A stretch of DNA of 64,000 nucleotides from assembly GCA_036675345.1 (NCBI GenBank), contig JAKFFE010000017.1, positions 248,001-312,000 of the forward strand, written 5' to 3'. This document shows, piece by piece, positions 40,984 through 50,547 of this stretch. Position 1 is the stretch's first letter, and every line of letters starts with the position of its first letter. The position numbers and the translations under genes were made by a program. The notes beneath the pieces were generated by a model, which ran no database searches, was not told the DNA's origin, and saw only the letters and a program-made list of their open reading frames with translations. Source of the stretch: JALYOC01 sp036675345 (GTDB taxonomy: Bacteria; Myxococcota; Myxococcia; Myxococcales; Myxococcaceae).

Positions 40984-43900
40984 ATGAACGACCACAACGA
41001 GACCCCGGTCTCGCCTTCGTCGTCCCCTTCCGTTTCGGAGATCCCGGAGGCCGAGACGGCCACCCTCTCCGTTGAGTCCGCTTCCGAGATCCCGGAGGCA
41101 GAGACCGTCGCCGCGGAGATGGGCGCGAACCTCCAGGCGCTTCCGCCGCCGGCCACGCTGGAGGAGGAGGCCCGGGCCCGCATCGCGTCGATGGAGCGGG
41201 AGGCCAAGGCGCTGGGTACCGACCCGTCCGCCGCGCTCCTGTTCCACGAGATCGGACTGCTGTGGGAGGACCCGCTCAAGAACCCGCGCAACGCGGCAGT
41301 GGCCTTCCAGAACGCCTACAAGGTCGCGCCCCGCTTCCTCTCCAACATCCGCGCCGCCCGCCGGCTGTTTGCCGACGTGGGCAATTGGCAGATGGTGGTG
41401 CAGCTGCTGGACGCCGAGCTGCTGGTCTGTGAGGACGCCCGCCAGCGCCCGGCGCTGCTGCTGGAGAAGGCCGCCATCCTCGAGGAGCGCCTGTCCCGCG
41501 AGGACGACGCGGCCCGGGTGTACGCCGAGTGCCTGGCCGCCAAGCCGCGTGATCTCTCCCTGCTGATCCAGCTGGAGGGCGTCTACGCCGGCAAGCAGGA
41601 CTTCTCCAACCTGGTGGAGGTGCAGCGGCTGCTGGCCGAGGCCCTGGAGGATCCGGCGCTCAAGGCCCACTACCTGACCAACGCCGGCTTCATCCTCGAG
41701 GAGCGACTCAAGGATCCGGACGGGGCCAGCGTGGCCTTCCGCGCGGCCTTCTCCCTGGATCGCCGCGACATCCTGCTGCTCTCGGCGATGAAGCAGGTCT
41801 CGGAGCGCAGCGGGAACACCGAGGAGCTGCTCTCGGTGCTGGCCGCGGAGGCGGATCTGCTGGGTGCCCAGGCGGCGCCCACCTTCCTGCAGATCAGCAA
41901 GGTGTACGAGAAGCTGGACCGCAAGGAGGACGCCCTGGCCGCGCTGCTGGCCGCCCGCCGCGCCTCCAACGACCCGCTGGTGCTGGCGGAGCTGGCCCGG
42001 ATCTACGAGGCGCAGCGCCGCTTCGAGGATCTGGCGGACGTGCTGCTCTCCTGGGTCAACGCGATCAACGACGAGAGCGAGATGGTGGCGATCAACCTCC
42101 GCCTGGCCGCGCTCTACGAGGAGGAGCTGCGCCGGGACGAGGACGCCATCGCCCGCTACCGGGCAATCCTGACCCGGGTGCCCAACCATGTGCAGGCGCT
42201 GGCCGGGCTGGGCAAGTTGTACTTCCGGACCCAGAACTGGGAGGGCCTGCTCAACGCGTTCGAGATGGAGGTCCAGTCCTCGGACGACAACAAGCTCAAG
42301 GCCGCCAAGACCTACAAGGCGGCCGAGGTCCTGGAGGAGCGGCTGGGGCGGGTGGAGGACGCGATCGGCAAGTACTCCGAGTGCCTCCAGCTGCAGCCGG
42401 GCTACCTGCCGGCACAGAAGGCGCTGTCCCGCCTCTACGAGAAGCAGAACCGCCACGCGGAGCTGGTGGCGATGTACGAGCAGGATCTGCTCCAGACCGC
42501 GGACCGGGATCAGCTGATCTCCACCTTGAACAAGATCGCGGTGATCTACGAGGATCGGCTCAACGATCTGGATCACGCCATCGACTGCATGACCCGGATC
42601 CTGGATCTGGCGCCCGATCACCTGGGCACGATCCGGAACCTGGCCCGCCTCTACGAGCGCGCCGGGAAGTGGCGGGAGCTGATCGAGCACCACGAGCGCG
42701 AGGCGGGCCTGGTGGGGGACACCAAGCAGGTGCTCTCCTTGCACCACCGCAACGCGGAGATCCTGGAGGAGCAGCTGCAGGATCGCGCCGGCGCGATCAG
42801 CGCCTATGAGCGGCTGCTGTCGCTCTCCCCTTCCTATCTGCCCGCCCTCAAGGCCCTGGGCCGGCTGTACGCCCAGGAGTCCCAGTGGGACCAGCTGATC
42901 AAGATGTACCGGGCGGAGTCGGAGATCGCCTCTTCCCCCGAGGCGGCGGCCGGCCTGATCTACAAGATCGGCGAGCTCAACGAGCACAAGCAGAAGAATG
43001 AGTCGGAAGCGATCGCCTCCTACCAGGAGGTGCTGACGCTGGCGCCCAACTACTTCCCTTCCCTGCGCGCGCTGGCCCGCATCTACCGGAACCAGCAGGC
43101 CTGGGAGAGCCTGATCGAGGTGCTGCGCGCCGAGGCCGCCAACCGGACCGATCCGGTGGAGCGCGCCAACGCCATCTTCCACGCGGCGGCGATCTGGGAA
43201 GATCACCTCAACCGTCCGGACAACGCGATTGACGGGTACCAGGAGTGTCTGCGGCTGACCCCCGGTCACTCCACCGCGATCCGCGCGCTGGAGCGGCTGT
43301 ACACCACCCAGGGCAACGTAAAGGAGCTGATCGCGGTGCTGGACCGCGAGACCCAGACCGCCACCACCCCCAACGGGAAGGTGGCCGCGTACCTCAAGCT
43401 CTCGCGGCTGTACCTGGAGAAGCTCAACGAGTCCGCCAAGGCGGCGCAGTGCTGCGAGTCGGTGCTGACCCTGGAGCCCAACCAGCTGGTGGCGCTCAAG
43501 ACCCTGGAGCGGGTGCGGGCCTCGGATCGCACCCGGCGCGCGGAGGTCCGCTCGCGGATCGCCGAGCGCGTCACCGATCGCCGGCTGAAGACCGCGCTGC
43601 GCCTGTCCGCGATCGCCGACGGCGACCGGTCCAACGGCGCGGCGATGGTGGGCGAGCTCAAGCGCGCCTACGCCGAGGATCCCTCGGATGTCCGGCTGGG
43701 CTTCACCCTGGAACGGGCGCTGCGGCAGTCGGGCGACTTCGCCGGGCTGATCGACTCCTACGAGCGCCGGCTGGAAAAGGTCGAGGACACCACCGGCAAG
43801 CTGGAGCTGTCGCTGCGGATCGCGGACCTGGCGGAGAACCGGCTGTCGGATCCGTCCCGCGCGGCCCGCTACTACCGGCTGGCGCTGGAGCAGGCCCCGG

Positions 43901-46077
43901 CGCTGATCCCGGCGCTGCAGGGCGCGCGGCGGGTGGCGATCAAGCTGGAGGACTGGGCCACCGCCCGCTCGGCGCTGGAGGCCGAGGGCCGCTCCTCGCG
44001 CGATGTGCGCGCGGCGCTGGAGGCCTTCGTGGCCGCCGGCAAGGCGTGCGAGAAGCTCAAGGACCACGAAGGCGCGGTCGCCAACTACCGGCGGGCGCTG
44101 GAGCGCGATCCGCTCGATCCCCAGGCCAGCACCGGGCTGGAGGAGCTGCTGTCCCGGAGCGGAGATGCGGCGGACATCGCGGCGATGCACGAGCGGCGCG
44201 GTGAGGCCAAGCTGGCCCAGCGGGATCTGCCCGCGGCGGCGGCGGAGTTCCTGGAGGCGGCCAAGACCTGGCTGGCCCGGGCCAACGACAAGGAGCGCAC
44301 CCTGGCGGCGCTGGAGCGCGCCCTGGCCGCCCAGCCCACCAATCCGGATGCGCTGGAGCTCAAGGCCAACCTCTGTCTGGACAACCAGCAGTGGCTGGAG
44401 GCGGCCACCGCGTTTACCGCGCGGGTCGCGCAGGGGGGCGACGCCCGCTCGCTGTCCGCGATCCACCTCAAGCTGGGGCGGATCTACCTGGAGCAGCTCA
44501 ACGACGTGAGCCGGGCGGCGGCGCATCTGCAGACCGCCATCGCCGGGGACGGCGAGAACCTGGCGGCGCTGGAGCTGCTGGCGGGAATCCACAGCACCTC
44601 CCGCAACTGGACCGGGGCCGCGGACTGTCTGCGGCAGCTGGTGGAGCTGGTGCAGGAGCCCGTCGCCCTGGCCCGCCACACCCTGGCGCTGGCGCGGATC
44701 ATGGACGAGGGGTTCGGAGACTCGCAGCAGGCCTCCGAGCTCTACCGCCGGGCGCTGGAGCTGGCGCCGGGAGATCCCGCGGTGATCGAGCGGCTGGTGG
44801 CACTGTACGAGCGCACCGGCAACCTCCCGGAGCTGGTGGGAGTGCTGGAGACCCAGGCCAATGGGGCGCAGCAGGCAGGCGATCTGCCCCGCAGCGTGAG
44901 CCTGAAGATGCGGGTGGGAGAGATCTACTCCCACCAGCTGCAGAACCCGGCCCGGGCCATCGCCACCTTCCGGCAGGTGACCGAGCAGGATCCGTACAGC
45001 GTCCAGGCCCACGCCTCGCTGGCGGACCTGTACATGCGCGACGCGGCGGCCGGCCCGCTGGCGATCCAGGAGCACCTCTCGGTGCTCCGGCTGGATCCCA
45101 CCCGGGTGGACAGCCTCCACGCGCTGTTCCGGCTGTGGGACGGCCTGCGGCAGACCGACAAGGCCTTCTGCGTGGCGGGCATCCTGCAGTTCATGAAGGC
45201 GGCCAACGAGGTGGAGGCCGCCTACTACAACGAGGCCAAGAACCGGCTGCCCACCGAGCGGTCGGAGGTCCTGGCACCGTCGGAGATCGACCTGCTGATG
45301 CACCCCGCGGCCCGCACCGCGCTGGTGGAGGTGCTGCGCGCGGTGGGCGACCAGCTCTCCAAGCTGTACCCGCCGGCGTTCGAGACCCTGGGGATCGACA
45401 AGCGCGCCGACCGGCTCAAGCCGGACCACGCGGTGTTCAAGGCGGTCCGGGGCGTGACCCACATCCTGGGGGTGGAGGAGTTCGAGGTGTACCAGGCGCG
45501 CCGCGGACTGGTGACCCTGGAGACCACCGAGCCGCTGTCGATCTGCGTGGGCAGCGATGTGATCCGCAAGTTCCAGGCCCGCGAGCAGAAGTTCCTGCTG
45601 GCCCGGGCCGCGATGGGGCTGGTGAACAAGACGGCGGTGCTGGCCAAGCTCTCCAGTGGGGAGAGCGCGGATCTGCTGGGCAACTCGATCCGGATCCACC
45701 AGCCGAACTTCAGCGGGCTGGGCCGGCGCAACGAGGACGCCACCAAGTCGCTGCGGCGGGCCTACTCCCGAAAGGCGCTCAAGGCGCTGGAGGGACCGGC
45801 GCTGGCCCTGGCCGGGGCGCAGCAGCTGGAGCTCAAGGAGACGATCCAGGCGCTGCAGTACTCCGGCGACCGGGCGGGAATGCTGCTGTGCGGAGACGTG
45901 GCGATCGGTCTGCAGATGCTGCTGCGCGACGACCCCAACTTCTCCGCGGTCCGGCCGGACCACGCCGAACCCATCCTCCAGGCGATGAAGCTTCGCGATG
46001 ATGTCCGCGCGATGCTCAACTACGTGCTCTCCGAGGAGTACTTCCGGCTGCGGGCGAAGATCGGGTTGGCGGTCTAG
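40984..46077 (+). CDS. Giant TPR-repeat protein
   Basis: The 1697-residue protein has no signal peptide or membrane segment. The N-terminus is Ser/Thr/Glu-rich with a repeated SEIPEAET (18-25 and 34-41). From about 85 to 1450 it is an unbroken array of TPR-like helix pairs with the recurring phrase RIL/YEERLGRVEDAI..Y.ECL. The last 200 residues form a different helical domain (SICVGSDVIRKFQAREQKFLLARAAMG). It is probably a cytoplasmic assembly scaffold; large TPR proteins are typical of myxobacteria, and motility or secretion links are only inference. ATG 40984 has GGGAG at some distance. Confidence 0.88.
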   Translation: MNDHNETPVSPSSSPSVSEIPEAETATLSVESASEIPEAETVAAEMGANLQALPPPATLEEEARARIASMEREAKALGTDPSAALLFHEIGLLWEDPLKNPRNAAVAFQNAYKVAPRFLSNIRAARRLFADVGNWQMVVQLLDAELLVCEDARQRPALLLEKAAILEERLSREDDAARVYAECLAAKPRDLSLLIQLEGVYAGKQDFSNLVEVQRLLAEALEDPALKAHYLTNAGFILEERLKDPDGASVAFRAAFSLDRRDILLLSAMKQVSERSGNTEELLSVLAAEADLLGAQAAPTFLQISKVYEKLDRKEDALAALLAARRASNDPLVLAELARIYEAQRRFEDLADVLLSWVNAINDESEMVAINLRLAALYEEELRRDEDAIARYRAILTRVPNHVQALAGLGKLYFRTQNWEGLLNAFEMEVQSSDDNKLKAAKTYKAAEVLEERLGRVEDAIGKYSECLQLQPGYLPAQKALSRLYEKQNRHAELVAMYEQDLLQTADRDQLISTLNKIAVIYEDRLNDLDHAIDCMTRILDLAPDHLGTIRNLARLYERAGKWRELIEHHEREAGLVGDTKQVLSLHHRNAEILEEQLQDRAGAISAYERLLSLSPSYLPALKALGRLYAQESQWDQLIKMYRAESEIASSPEAAAGLIYKIGELNEHKQKNESEAIASYQEVLTLAPNYFPSLRALARIYRNQQAWESLIEVLRAEAANRTDPVERANAIFHAAAIWEDHLNRPDNAIDGYQECLRLTPGHSTAIRALERLYTTQGNVKELIAVLDRETQTATTPNGKVAAYLKLSRLYLEKLNESAKAAQCCESVLTLEPNQLVALKTLERVRASDRTRRAEVRSRIAERVTDRRLKTALRLSAIADGDRSNGAAMVGELKRAYAEDPSDVRLGFTLERALRQSGDFAGLIDSYERRLEKVEDTTGKLELSLRIADLAENRLSDPSRAARYYRLALEQAPALIPALQGARRVAIKLEDWATARSALEAEGRSSRDVRAALEAFVAAGKACEKLKDHEGAVANYRRALERDPLDPQASTGLEELLSRSGDAADIAAMHERRGEAKLAQRDLPAAAAEFLEAAKTWLARANDKERTLAALERALAAQPTNPDALELKANLCLDNQQWLEAATAFTARVAQGGDARSLSAIHLKLGRIYLEQLNDVSRAAAHLQTAIAGDGENLAALELLAGIHSTSRNWTGAADCLRQLVELVQEPVALARHTLALARIMDEGFGDSQQASELYRRALELAPGDPAVIERLVALYERTGNLPELVGVLETQANGAQQAGDLPRSVSLKMRVGEIYSHQLQNPARAIATFRQVTEQDPYSVQAHASLADLYMRDAAAGPLAIQEHLSVLRLDPTRVDSLHALFRLWDGLRQTDKAFCVAGILQFMKAANEVEAAYYNEAKNRLPTERSEVLAPSEIDLLMHPAARTALVEVLRAVGDQLSKLYPPAFETLGIDKRADRLKPDHAVFKAVRGVTHILGVEEFEVYQARRGLVTLETTEPLSICVGSDVIRKFQAREQKFLLARAAMGLVNKTAVLAKLSSGESADLLGNSIRIHQPNFSGLGRRNEDATKSLRRAYSRKALKALEGPALALAGAQQLELKETIQALQYSGDRAGMLLCGDVAIGLQMLLRDDPNFSAVRPDHAEPILQAMKLRDDVRAMLNYVLSEEYFRLRAKIGLAV

Positions 46078-46092
46078 GCCTCCCGCCCAAGA

Positions 46093-46121
46093 CCCGCTCC
46101 GGCGTCGATGCTCGGGGCGGG
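46093..46121. terminator. Hairpin between the TPR gene and the convergent gene
   Basis: CCCGCTCCG (46093-46101) pairs with CGGGGCGGG (46113-46121), all nine positions counting one G-U pair, with an 11-base loop. It starts 15 bases after the TPR stop. There is no T-run. Confidence 0.4.
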
Positions 46122-46174
46122 CAAGACTGGCAACTCCGCGTGTCTGGTGTCCGGGCGTCTGAAACCCGCTCCCG

Positions 46175-46918
46175 CTACCCCGTCCGCAGGATGCAGCCCG
46201 CCGGCAGGGTCGCGGTCAGCCTCGCCACCGCGTCCTCCACCGGCTCCAGCTGGCTGTGCTCGATGGTGAGCTTGGTGGCGTAGTCCCTTCCGCGATCGAA
46301 GTTCGGATAGGACCCGATCGCCACGTGCGGCATCGCCAGGGCCACTGCGTCCAGGGCGGCGGCGATCGCCGGCTCCTCGGCGGAGAGGTACAGCACCCGC
46401 ATGTGGATGGTGCGGCGCTCCAGGCGGGAGACCACCACCTCCAGCTGGGCGCGGAACAGCTGGGGGACTCCGGGCAGCATGTAGATCCGGTCGCAGGTGA
46501 GGACCGGGAGGAACAGGCCCTCCTCCATCCACAGCTCCCCTCCTTCGGGCGAATCCGCCAGCCGGAAGGTCTCCGGGGGCAGGGTCCGGCCGGCAGCGGC
46601 GGCGTGGGCCTTGAGCACCTGCTCCATCTGCGGCAACCGGACCACCCGGCGCCCCAGCGCCAGGGCCACTGCGCGCACGGTGACGTCGTCGTGGGTGGGG
46701 CCGATCCCACCGCTGGTGAAGACGTGGGTGGCGGTAGCTCGGGCCTGGGCCACCGCGGCCACGATCGAGTCCACGTCGTCGTGGACGAGCACCAGGCTGC
46801 GCAGCGGCATCCCCACTTCGCGCAGCCGCTGGATCAGCAGCGGTCCGTTCTGATCCGCGATCTTGGCGGTCAGGATCTCGGTGCCGATGATCACTGCCGC
46901 TGCGCCAGGAGGTGCCAT
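46175..46918 (-). CDS. CinA N-terminal/MoaB-like (MoCF-biosynthesis fold) protein
   Basis: The 247-residue protein has the molybdopterin-binding-like fold of competence/damage-inducible CinA: AAVIIGTEILTAKIADQNG (8-26), VFTSGGIGPTHDDVTVRAVA (about 65-85) and LPGVPQLFRAQLEVV (about 148). The C-terminal nicotinamide-nucleotide amidase domain of full CinA is absent, as in many stand-alone COG1058 proteins, which can act as ADP-ribose pyrophosphatases. There is no clear Shine-Dalgarno. It follows tmk in the opposite position, 24 bases away, in the same direction. Confidence 0.88.
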   Translation of the reverse strand: MAPPGAAAVIIGTEILTAKIADQNGPLLIQRLREVGMPLRSLVLVHDDVDSIVAAVAQARATATHVFTSGGIGPTHDDVTVRAVALALGRRVVRLPQMEQVLKAHAAAAGRTLPPETFRLADSPEGGELWMEEGLFLPVLTCDRIYMLPGVPQLFRAQLEVVVSRLERRTIHMRVLYLSAEEPAIAAALDAVALAMPHVAIGSYPNFDRGRDYATKLTIEHSQLEPVEDAVARLTATLPAGCILRTG

Positions 46919-46942
46919 TTCCGGGTGACAGCTTACGACCGC

Positions 46943-47608
46943 TTAGCCCTGCGCCGCCTTCTTGATCATCGGGCGCAGGGTCTTGAGGATCGCCTCGGTG
47001 ACCTTCTCCGGGGTCAGGGTCCCGTCCACCTTGACCAGCTTGTCGCCCTTCCGGGCCCGGATCGCGGCCTGGTACTCCTTGGCGATCCGCTCCTGCTGGT
47101 CGTCCTGCTCGAACAGCTCCGGGTTGCCGCCCCGGTCGGCGCGGCGGTCGGCGGCAATCGCCGCGTCCACCTGCAGGAACACGGTCAGGTCCGGCGGAGT
47201 GGCAAAGGCGTTGATCCCCTGCACCCAGTCGGTGGGCAGGCTGATCCCCTGGTACGCCAGCGAGGAGAGCACGTAGCGATCACAGATCACGATCTCTCCG
47301 CGCTCCAGCGCGGGGAGGATCTGCGCCTCCAGGTGATCCACCCGATCGGCGGCGAACAGCAGCGCCAGGGTCTGGGGATTGAGCGGGCCCGCCCCCTCCG
47401 GGAGCACGAAGCGGCCGGTCAGCGCCTGACGAATCAGGGTTCCAATCGGACCATCCGACGGTTGTCGGGTGGTCATCACCTTGTAGCCGTCCTCCCGCAC
47501 CGCACGGGCCACCCGCTCGGTCTGGGTGGTGGTGCCGGCCCCGTCGATGCCCTCCAGGACCACGAACAGCCCCGGATAGCTTCGGGTGGTGGGCTTCTTG
47601 GCGCTCAT
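46943..47608 (-). CDS. tmk: Thymidylate kinase
   Basis: The 221-residue dTMP kinase makes dTDP. The P-loop is FVVLEGIDGAGTTTQ (about 15-29); the DR(Y/H) signature is in IVICDRYVLSSLAYQG (about 109-124); RQPSDGPIG follows the P-loop helix. The lid has Arg residues in DRRADRGGNPE. The ATG overlaps the stop of the upstream small membrane gene (ATGA). Confidence 0.95.
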   Translation of the reverse strand: MSAKKPTTRSYPGLFVVLEGIDGAGTTTQTERVARAVREDGYKVMTTRQPSDGPIGTLIRQALTGRFVLPEGAGPLNPQTLALLFAADRVDHLEAQILPALERGEIVICDRYVLSSLAYQGISLPTDWVQGINAFATPPDLTVFLQVDAAIAADRRADRGGNPELFEQDDQQERIAKEYQAAIRARKGDKLVKVDGTLTPEKVTEAILKTLRPMIKKAAQG

Positions 47609-47949
47609 CGGTTGGGCAACAGGGACGGGGGATCGTCCACCTGGAGTTCGCGGCGGAGGGCCTTGAGTTCCTCCAGACGGATCAGCTCGCCCTTCAGCGC
47701 CTTCTGGCCCTGCAGGTACTGGATCACCGCGTACAGCGCCATCAGCACGGCCAGGGTGGCGACCCCGGCAGCGATCACCAGGCCCCCCTGGTTGATGGCG
47801 TCGTAGGCCAGCTTGGCGGCGGCTCCGGCGACGATCATCCCGGCGAGGATCGCGATCGCGCCACGGGCAAAGTAGGTGGTGCTGCGACGACTGGAGAGCT
47901 CGGCCTGGACGCGGTCGAGCCTTTCACGGGTTTCTGCTGTGGTGGCCAT
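47605..47949 (-). CDS. Small two-helix membrane protein, unknown
   Basis: The 114-residue protein has a charged helical N-terminus, two membrane segments (about 30-50 and 57-80) and a charged coiled C-terminus (GQKALKGELIRLEELKALRREL). There is no recognised family. It lies between thrC (16-base gap) and tmk (4-base overlap), so it is part of the same operon. The ATG at 47949 is preferred to a TTG one codon earlier. Confidence 0.7.
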   Translation of the reverse strand: MATTAETRERLDRVQAELSSRRSTTYFARGAIAILAGMIVAGAAAKLAYDAINQGGLVIAAGVATLAVLMALYAVIQYLQGQKALKGELIRLEELKALRRELQVDDPPSLLPNR

Positions 47950-47965
47950 CAAAGTGGCGCGCTTT

Positions 47966-49312
47966 CTACGCGAAGCCCGCCGCCGAGTCGAGGCGCTGGC
48001 CCAGCGCGTCCTGGACGGCCTGCACGCTGGCCGGCAGCTCCAGGGGTGCGTTGGCCAGCCGGGAGGAGATCCCTTCCAGGGTCCCGCGGTGGTAGCCCAC
48101 CTTGAACTCGGTGAACTTCAACCCGTGCGCGGTGGAGATCACCGCCACCTTGCTTCCCCGGGGAATGGTCCCGGCCCGGGTCAGCTTGATCAGCGCGGCC
48201 AGGGCCACCCCGGTGTGGGGATCGCAGAAGGCCCCCTCCCGGTCCGCCTGGGCCGCGGCGTCCGCCAGCTCCTGCTCGCTGGCCTGCTCGACCACGCCGT
48301 CGAACTGCTGGAGGACACGCATCGCCCGACGGGCGGAGACCGGATTGCCGATCTGGATCGCCGAGGCCAGGGTCCGCCTGGCGGTGATCGGCGTCACCTC
48401 CGCGGAGCGGCTCTGGAAGGCGCGGTACAGCGGGTTGGCGTTCTCCGCCTGCGCCACCGCGATCCGCGGCAACCGGGAGATCAGTCCCAGCTGGTGCATC
48501 AGGGCAAAGCCCTTTCCCAGGGCGCTGGCGTTGCCCAGGTTTCCTCCCGGGATCACCACCCAGTCCGGGACCTCCCAGCCCAGCTGCTGGCACAGCTCCA
48601 CCGCGACGATCTTCTGCCCCTCCAGGCGGAGGCTGTTCATGGAGTTGGCCAGGTACAGCGAGGTGTCGGCGGTCACCTGCTGGACGATCTCCATGCAGCC
48701 GTCGAAGTCGGTGTCCAGCGAGAGCACCAGCGCCCCGTTGGCCACCGGCTGGATCAGCTGGGCCAAGGACACCTTGTCCCGGGGCAGGAACACCACCGAG
48801 GGGATCCCGGCCGCGGCGCAGTAGGCGGAGAGCGCGGCGGAGGTGTCCCCGGTGGAGGCACAGGCCACGGCGCGGATCTTCTTCCCCACCGAGCGCATGT
48901 GCTGCACCGCGGAGACCAGCACGGTCATCCCCAGGTCCTTGAAGCTGCCGGTGGCGGAGATCCCGCACTGCTTGACGTCCAGCTGCTCCAGCCCCAGCGA
49001 CCGCGCCAGCCTGGGAAGCGGCAGCAGCGGCACCCTCCCCTCGCCGAGGCTCACGATGTCCGAGACCGGCAGCTGCGGGTACACCCACTCCTGCTTGCTC
49101 CAGATCCCGGAGGCCTGGGGCAGCCGGGGCGCGGACCAGGCGGCGGTGAAGCGGGCCTTCCACTCGCTCCCGGAGGTGGCCTTCAGCGCGGCCAGGTCGT
49201 GCTCCACCTCCAGCAGCCCCGAACAGGTCGGGCAACGGTAGACCACCTCGGTCAGCGCGGCGTGGTAGGCGCAGCCTTCGCTGCACACATAGCGGGCGGA
49301 GGCGGCGCTCAC
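47966..49312 (-). CDS. thrC: Threonine synthase
   Basis: The 448-residue PLP-dependent enzyme converts O-phosphohomoserine to threonine. The N-terminus has a rubredoxin-like Cys cluster (CSEGCAYH...CPTC, about 10-32), as in the class with an N-terminal zinc ribbon. The PLP Lys is in SATGSFKDLGMTVL (about 118), ASTGDTSAALSAYCA binds phosphate, and PGGNLGNASALGKGF is present. The GTG start overlaps the previous stop by GTGA. Confidence 0.95.
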   Translation of the reverse strand: MSAASARYVCSEGCAYHAALTEVVYRCPTCSGLLEVEHDLAALKATSGSEWKARFTAAWSAPRLPQASGIWSKQEWVYPQLPVSDIVSLGEGRVPLLPLPRLARSLGLEQLDVKQCGISATGSFKDLGMTVLVSAVQHMRSVGKKIRAVACASTGDTSAALSAYCAAAGIPSVVFLPRDKVSLAQLIQPVANGALVLSLDTDFDGCMEIVQQVTADTSLYLANSMNSLRLEGQKIVAVELCQQLGWEVPDWVVIPGGNLGNASALGKGFALMHQLGLISRLPRIAVAQAENANPLYRAFQSRSAEVTPITARRTLASAIQIGNPVSARRAMRVLQQFDGVVEQASEQELADAAAQADREGAFCDPHTGVALAALIKLTRAGTIPRGSKVAVISTAHGLKFTEFKVGYHRGTLEGISSRLANAPLELPASVQAVQDALGQRLDSAAGFA

Positions 49313-49866
49313 GCCGGCACCTCGTTGCCACAGTTGCTGCAGCGGGTGGACCGTCTGGCCCGACTGCCGCAGTCCTTGCAGCGGGTCCACTCGCCCTCTC
49401 CTGCGGCGGCGGCGGGCGAAGCGGAAGCCGGGGCCGCCGCGACCCGGGACAGACGCATCCCGCACTTGTCGCAGAGCAGCCCGGCCTCCTGGACGTTGCG
49501 GCAGTAGCGGCAAATCACCGCGCCCACCGGCGCCGCGGTGCGCTGGCCGTCGTCCTGCTCCCGCCCCAGGTCCAGCTCGGGGACGGCCTGCACCGGGACC
49601 GCGCCCACCTTCGGCACAGAGGTGGCCTCCAGATCCACCACCCGCTGCGCCGGGAGATCCGGTCCGGACTGCATCCGGGTGCGCTCCAGCTCGGCCATCG
49701 GTTCGGAGGCGACGTTGAGGCCGGGGCGGACCAGACGGGTCTGCTCCAGCTCCAGCATCGGGGCGACGGGGACCGCGGCGGTGCGGGGCTTGGCGAACTG
49801 CTTGCCGCAGTTCTCGCACTCGAAACCGGCGGCCTGCTGATGTTCGCAGACGGGACAGACGATCAT
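49309..49866 (-). CDS. Triple zinc-ribbon protein with repeated ELExT motifs
   Basis: The 185-residue protein has three zinc ribbons: CPVC...CENC (4-20), CRYC...CDKC (about 120-137) and CKDC...CSNC (about 163-181). Between the first two, a flexible stretch repeats a Leu-Glu-x-Thr phrase (LELEQTRLV, AELERTRMQ, VDLEATSVP). I know no function. The repeated Thr motifs resemble those seen in other myxobacterial zinc-ribbon proteins and could be phosphorylation or FHA-docking sites. It is coupled to thrC by a 4-base overlap. Confidence 0.75.
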   Translation of the reverse strand: MIVCPVCEHQQAAGFECENCGKQFAKPRTAAVPVAPMLELEQTRLVRPGLNVASEPMAELERTRMQSGPDLPAQRVVDLEATSVPKVGAVPVQAVPELDLGREQDDGQRTAAPVGAVICRYCRNVQEAGLLCDKCGMRLSRVAAAPASASPAAAAGEGEWTRCKDCGSRARRSTRCSNCGNEVPA

Positions 49867-49893
49867 GGGAGGCGGAGGTTACCCCACCGGGGC

Positions 49894-50526
49894 TCAGCTG
49901 GCGTGGTCGCTCTGATGGGTCAGCGGGACGAACCGCACCGCCAGCAACCGCTCCACCTGGCTGGTCCCATCCTGACCCTTGCGGACCAGGACCAGGTGCT
50001 GATCCCCCGAAGGGGCTCCCACCGGAGCCAGCAGCCGCCCCCCGGGCTTGAGCTGCCACAGCAGCGGCTCGGGGAGGGATTCGGGAGCGGCGGTGAGGAG
50101 GATGGCGTCAAAGGGGGCCTCCTCCGGCCACCCCTGCCGGCCGTCATCCTGGCGCAGGTGGAGCGGGGGAAGGCCGAGGCGGGGCAGCAGCTCCGCCGCT
50201 TGCCTGGCCAGCGCGGGGACGATCTCCACCGAGTAGACCTCCGCGCCCATCCGCGCCAGCACCGCCGCCTGGTAGCCGGAGCCGGTGCCGATCTCCAGGA
50301 TCCGCTCGCCGGGCTGGGGATCCAGCACCTCGGTCATGTAGGCCACGATGTACGGCTGGGAGATGGTCTGCCCGTGGCCGATCGGCAGTGGGGTGTCCCG
50401 CGCTGCCTCGTCCCTCATTCCGGGAGGAAGGAAGGCGGCGCGCTCCAATGAGCCCATCGCCCCCAACACCCGCTGGCTGCGGATGCCCCGCTCCGCCAGC
50501 AACCGCACCAACTCGTCGTCGCCCAT
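49894..50526 (-). CDS. pcm: Protein-L-isoaspartate O-methyltransferase
   Basis: This 210-residue repair enzyme methylates isoaspartyl residues in damaged proteins. The SAM-binding motif is RILEIGTGSGYQAAVLA (about 75-91). The upstream LPIGHGQTISQPYIVAYM signature and VYSVEIVPALARQA are also present. AGGTGG precedes the ATG. It is the first gene of the run pcm, zinc ribbon, thrC, small membrane protein, tmk. Confidence 0.95.
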   Translation of the reverse strand: MGDDELVRLLAERGIRSQRVLGAMGSLERAAFLPPGMRDEAARDTPLPIGHGQTISQPYIVAYMTEVLDPQPGERILEIGTGSGYQAAVLARMGAEVYSVEIVPALARQAAELLPRLGLPPLHLRQDDGRQGWPEEAPFDAILLTAAPESLPEPLLWQLKPGGRLLAPVGAPSGDQHLVLVRKGQDGTSQVERLLAVRFVPLTHQSDHAS

Positions 50527-50547
50527 TGCCCACCTGCTTTCAGACCC

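Noticed and set aside
39832..45963. A 2043-codon open frame on the minus strand opposite the TPR gene
   Set aside because: It is antisense to a clear TPR protein and its translation is low-complexity (Arg/Gln/Leu/Gly/His), as expected from GC-rich codon bias. Only its last part (39832-40563) is a real lipoprotein gene.
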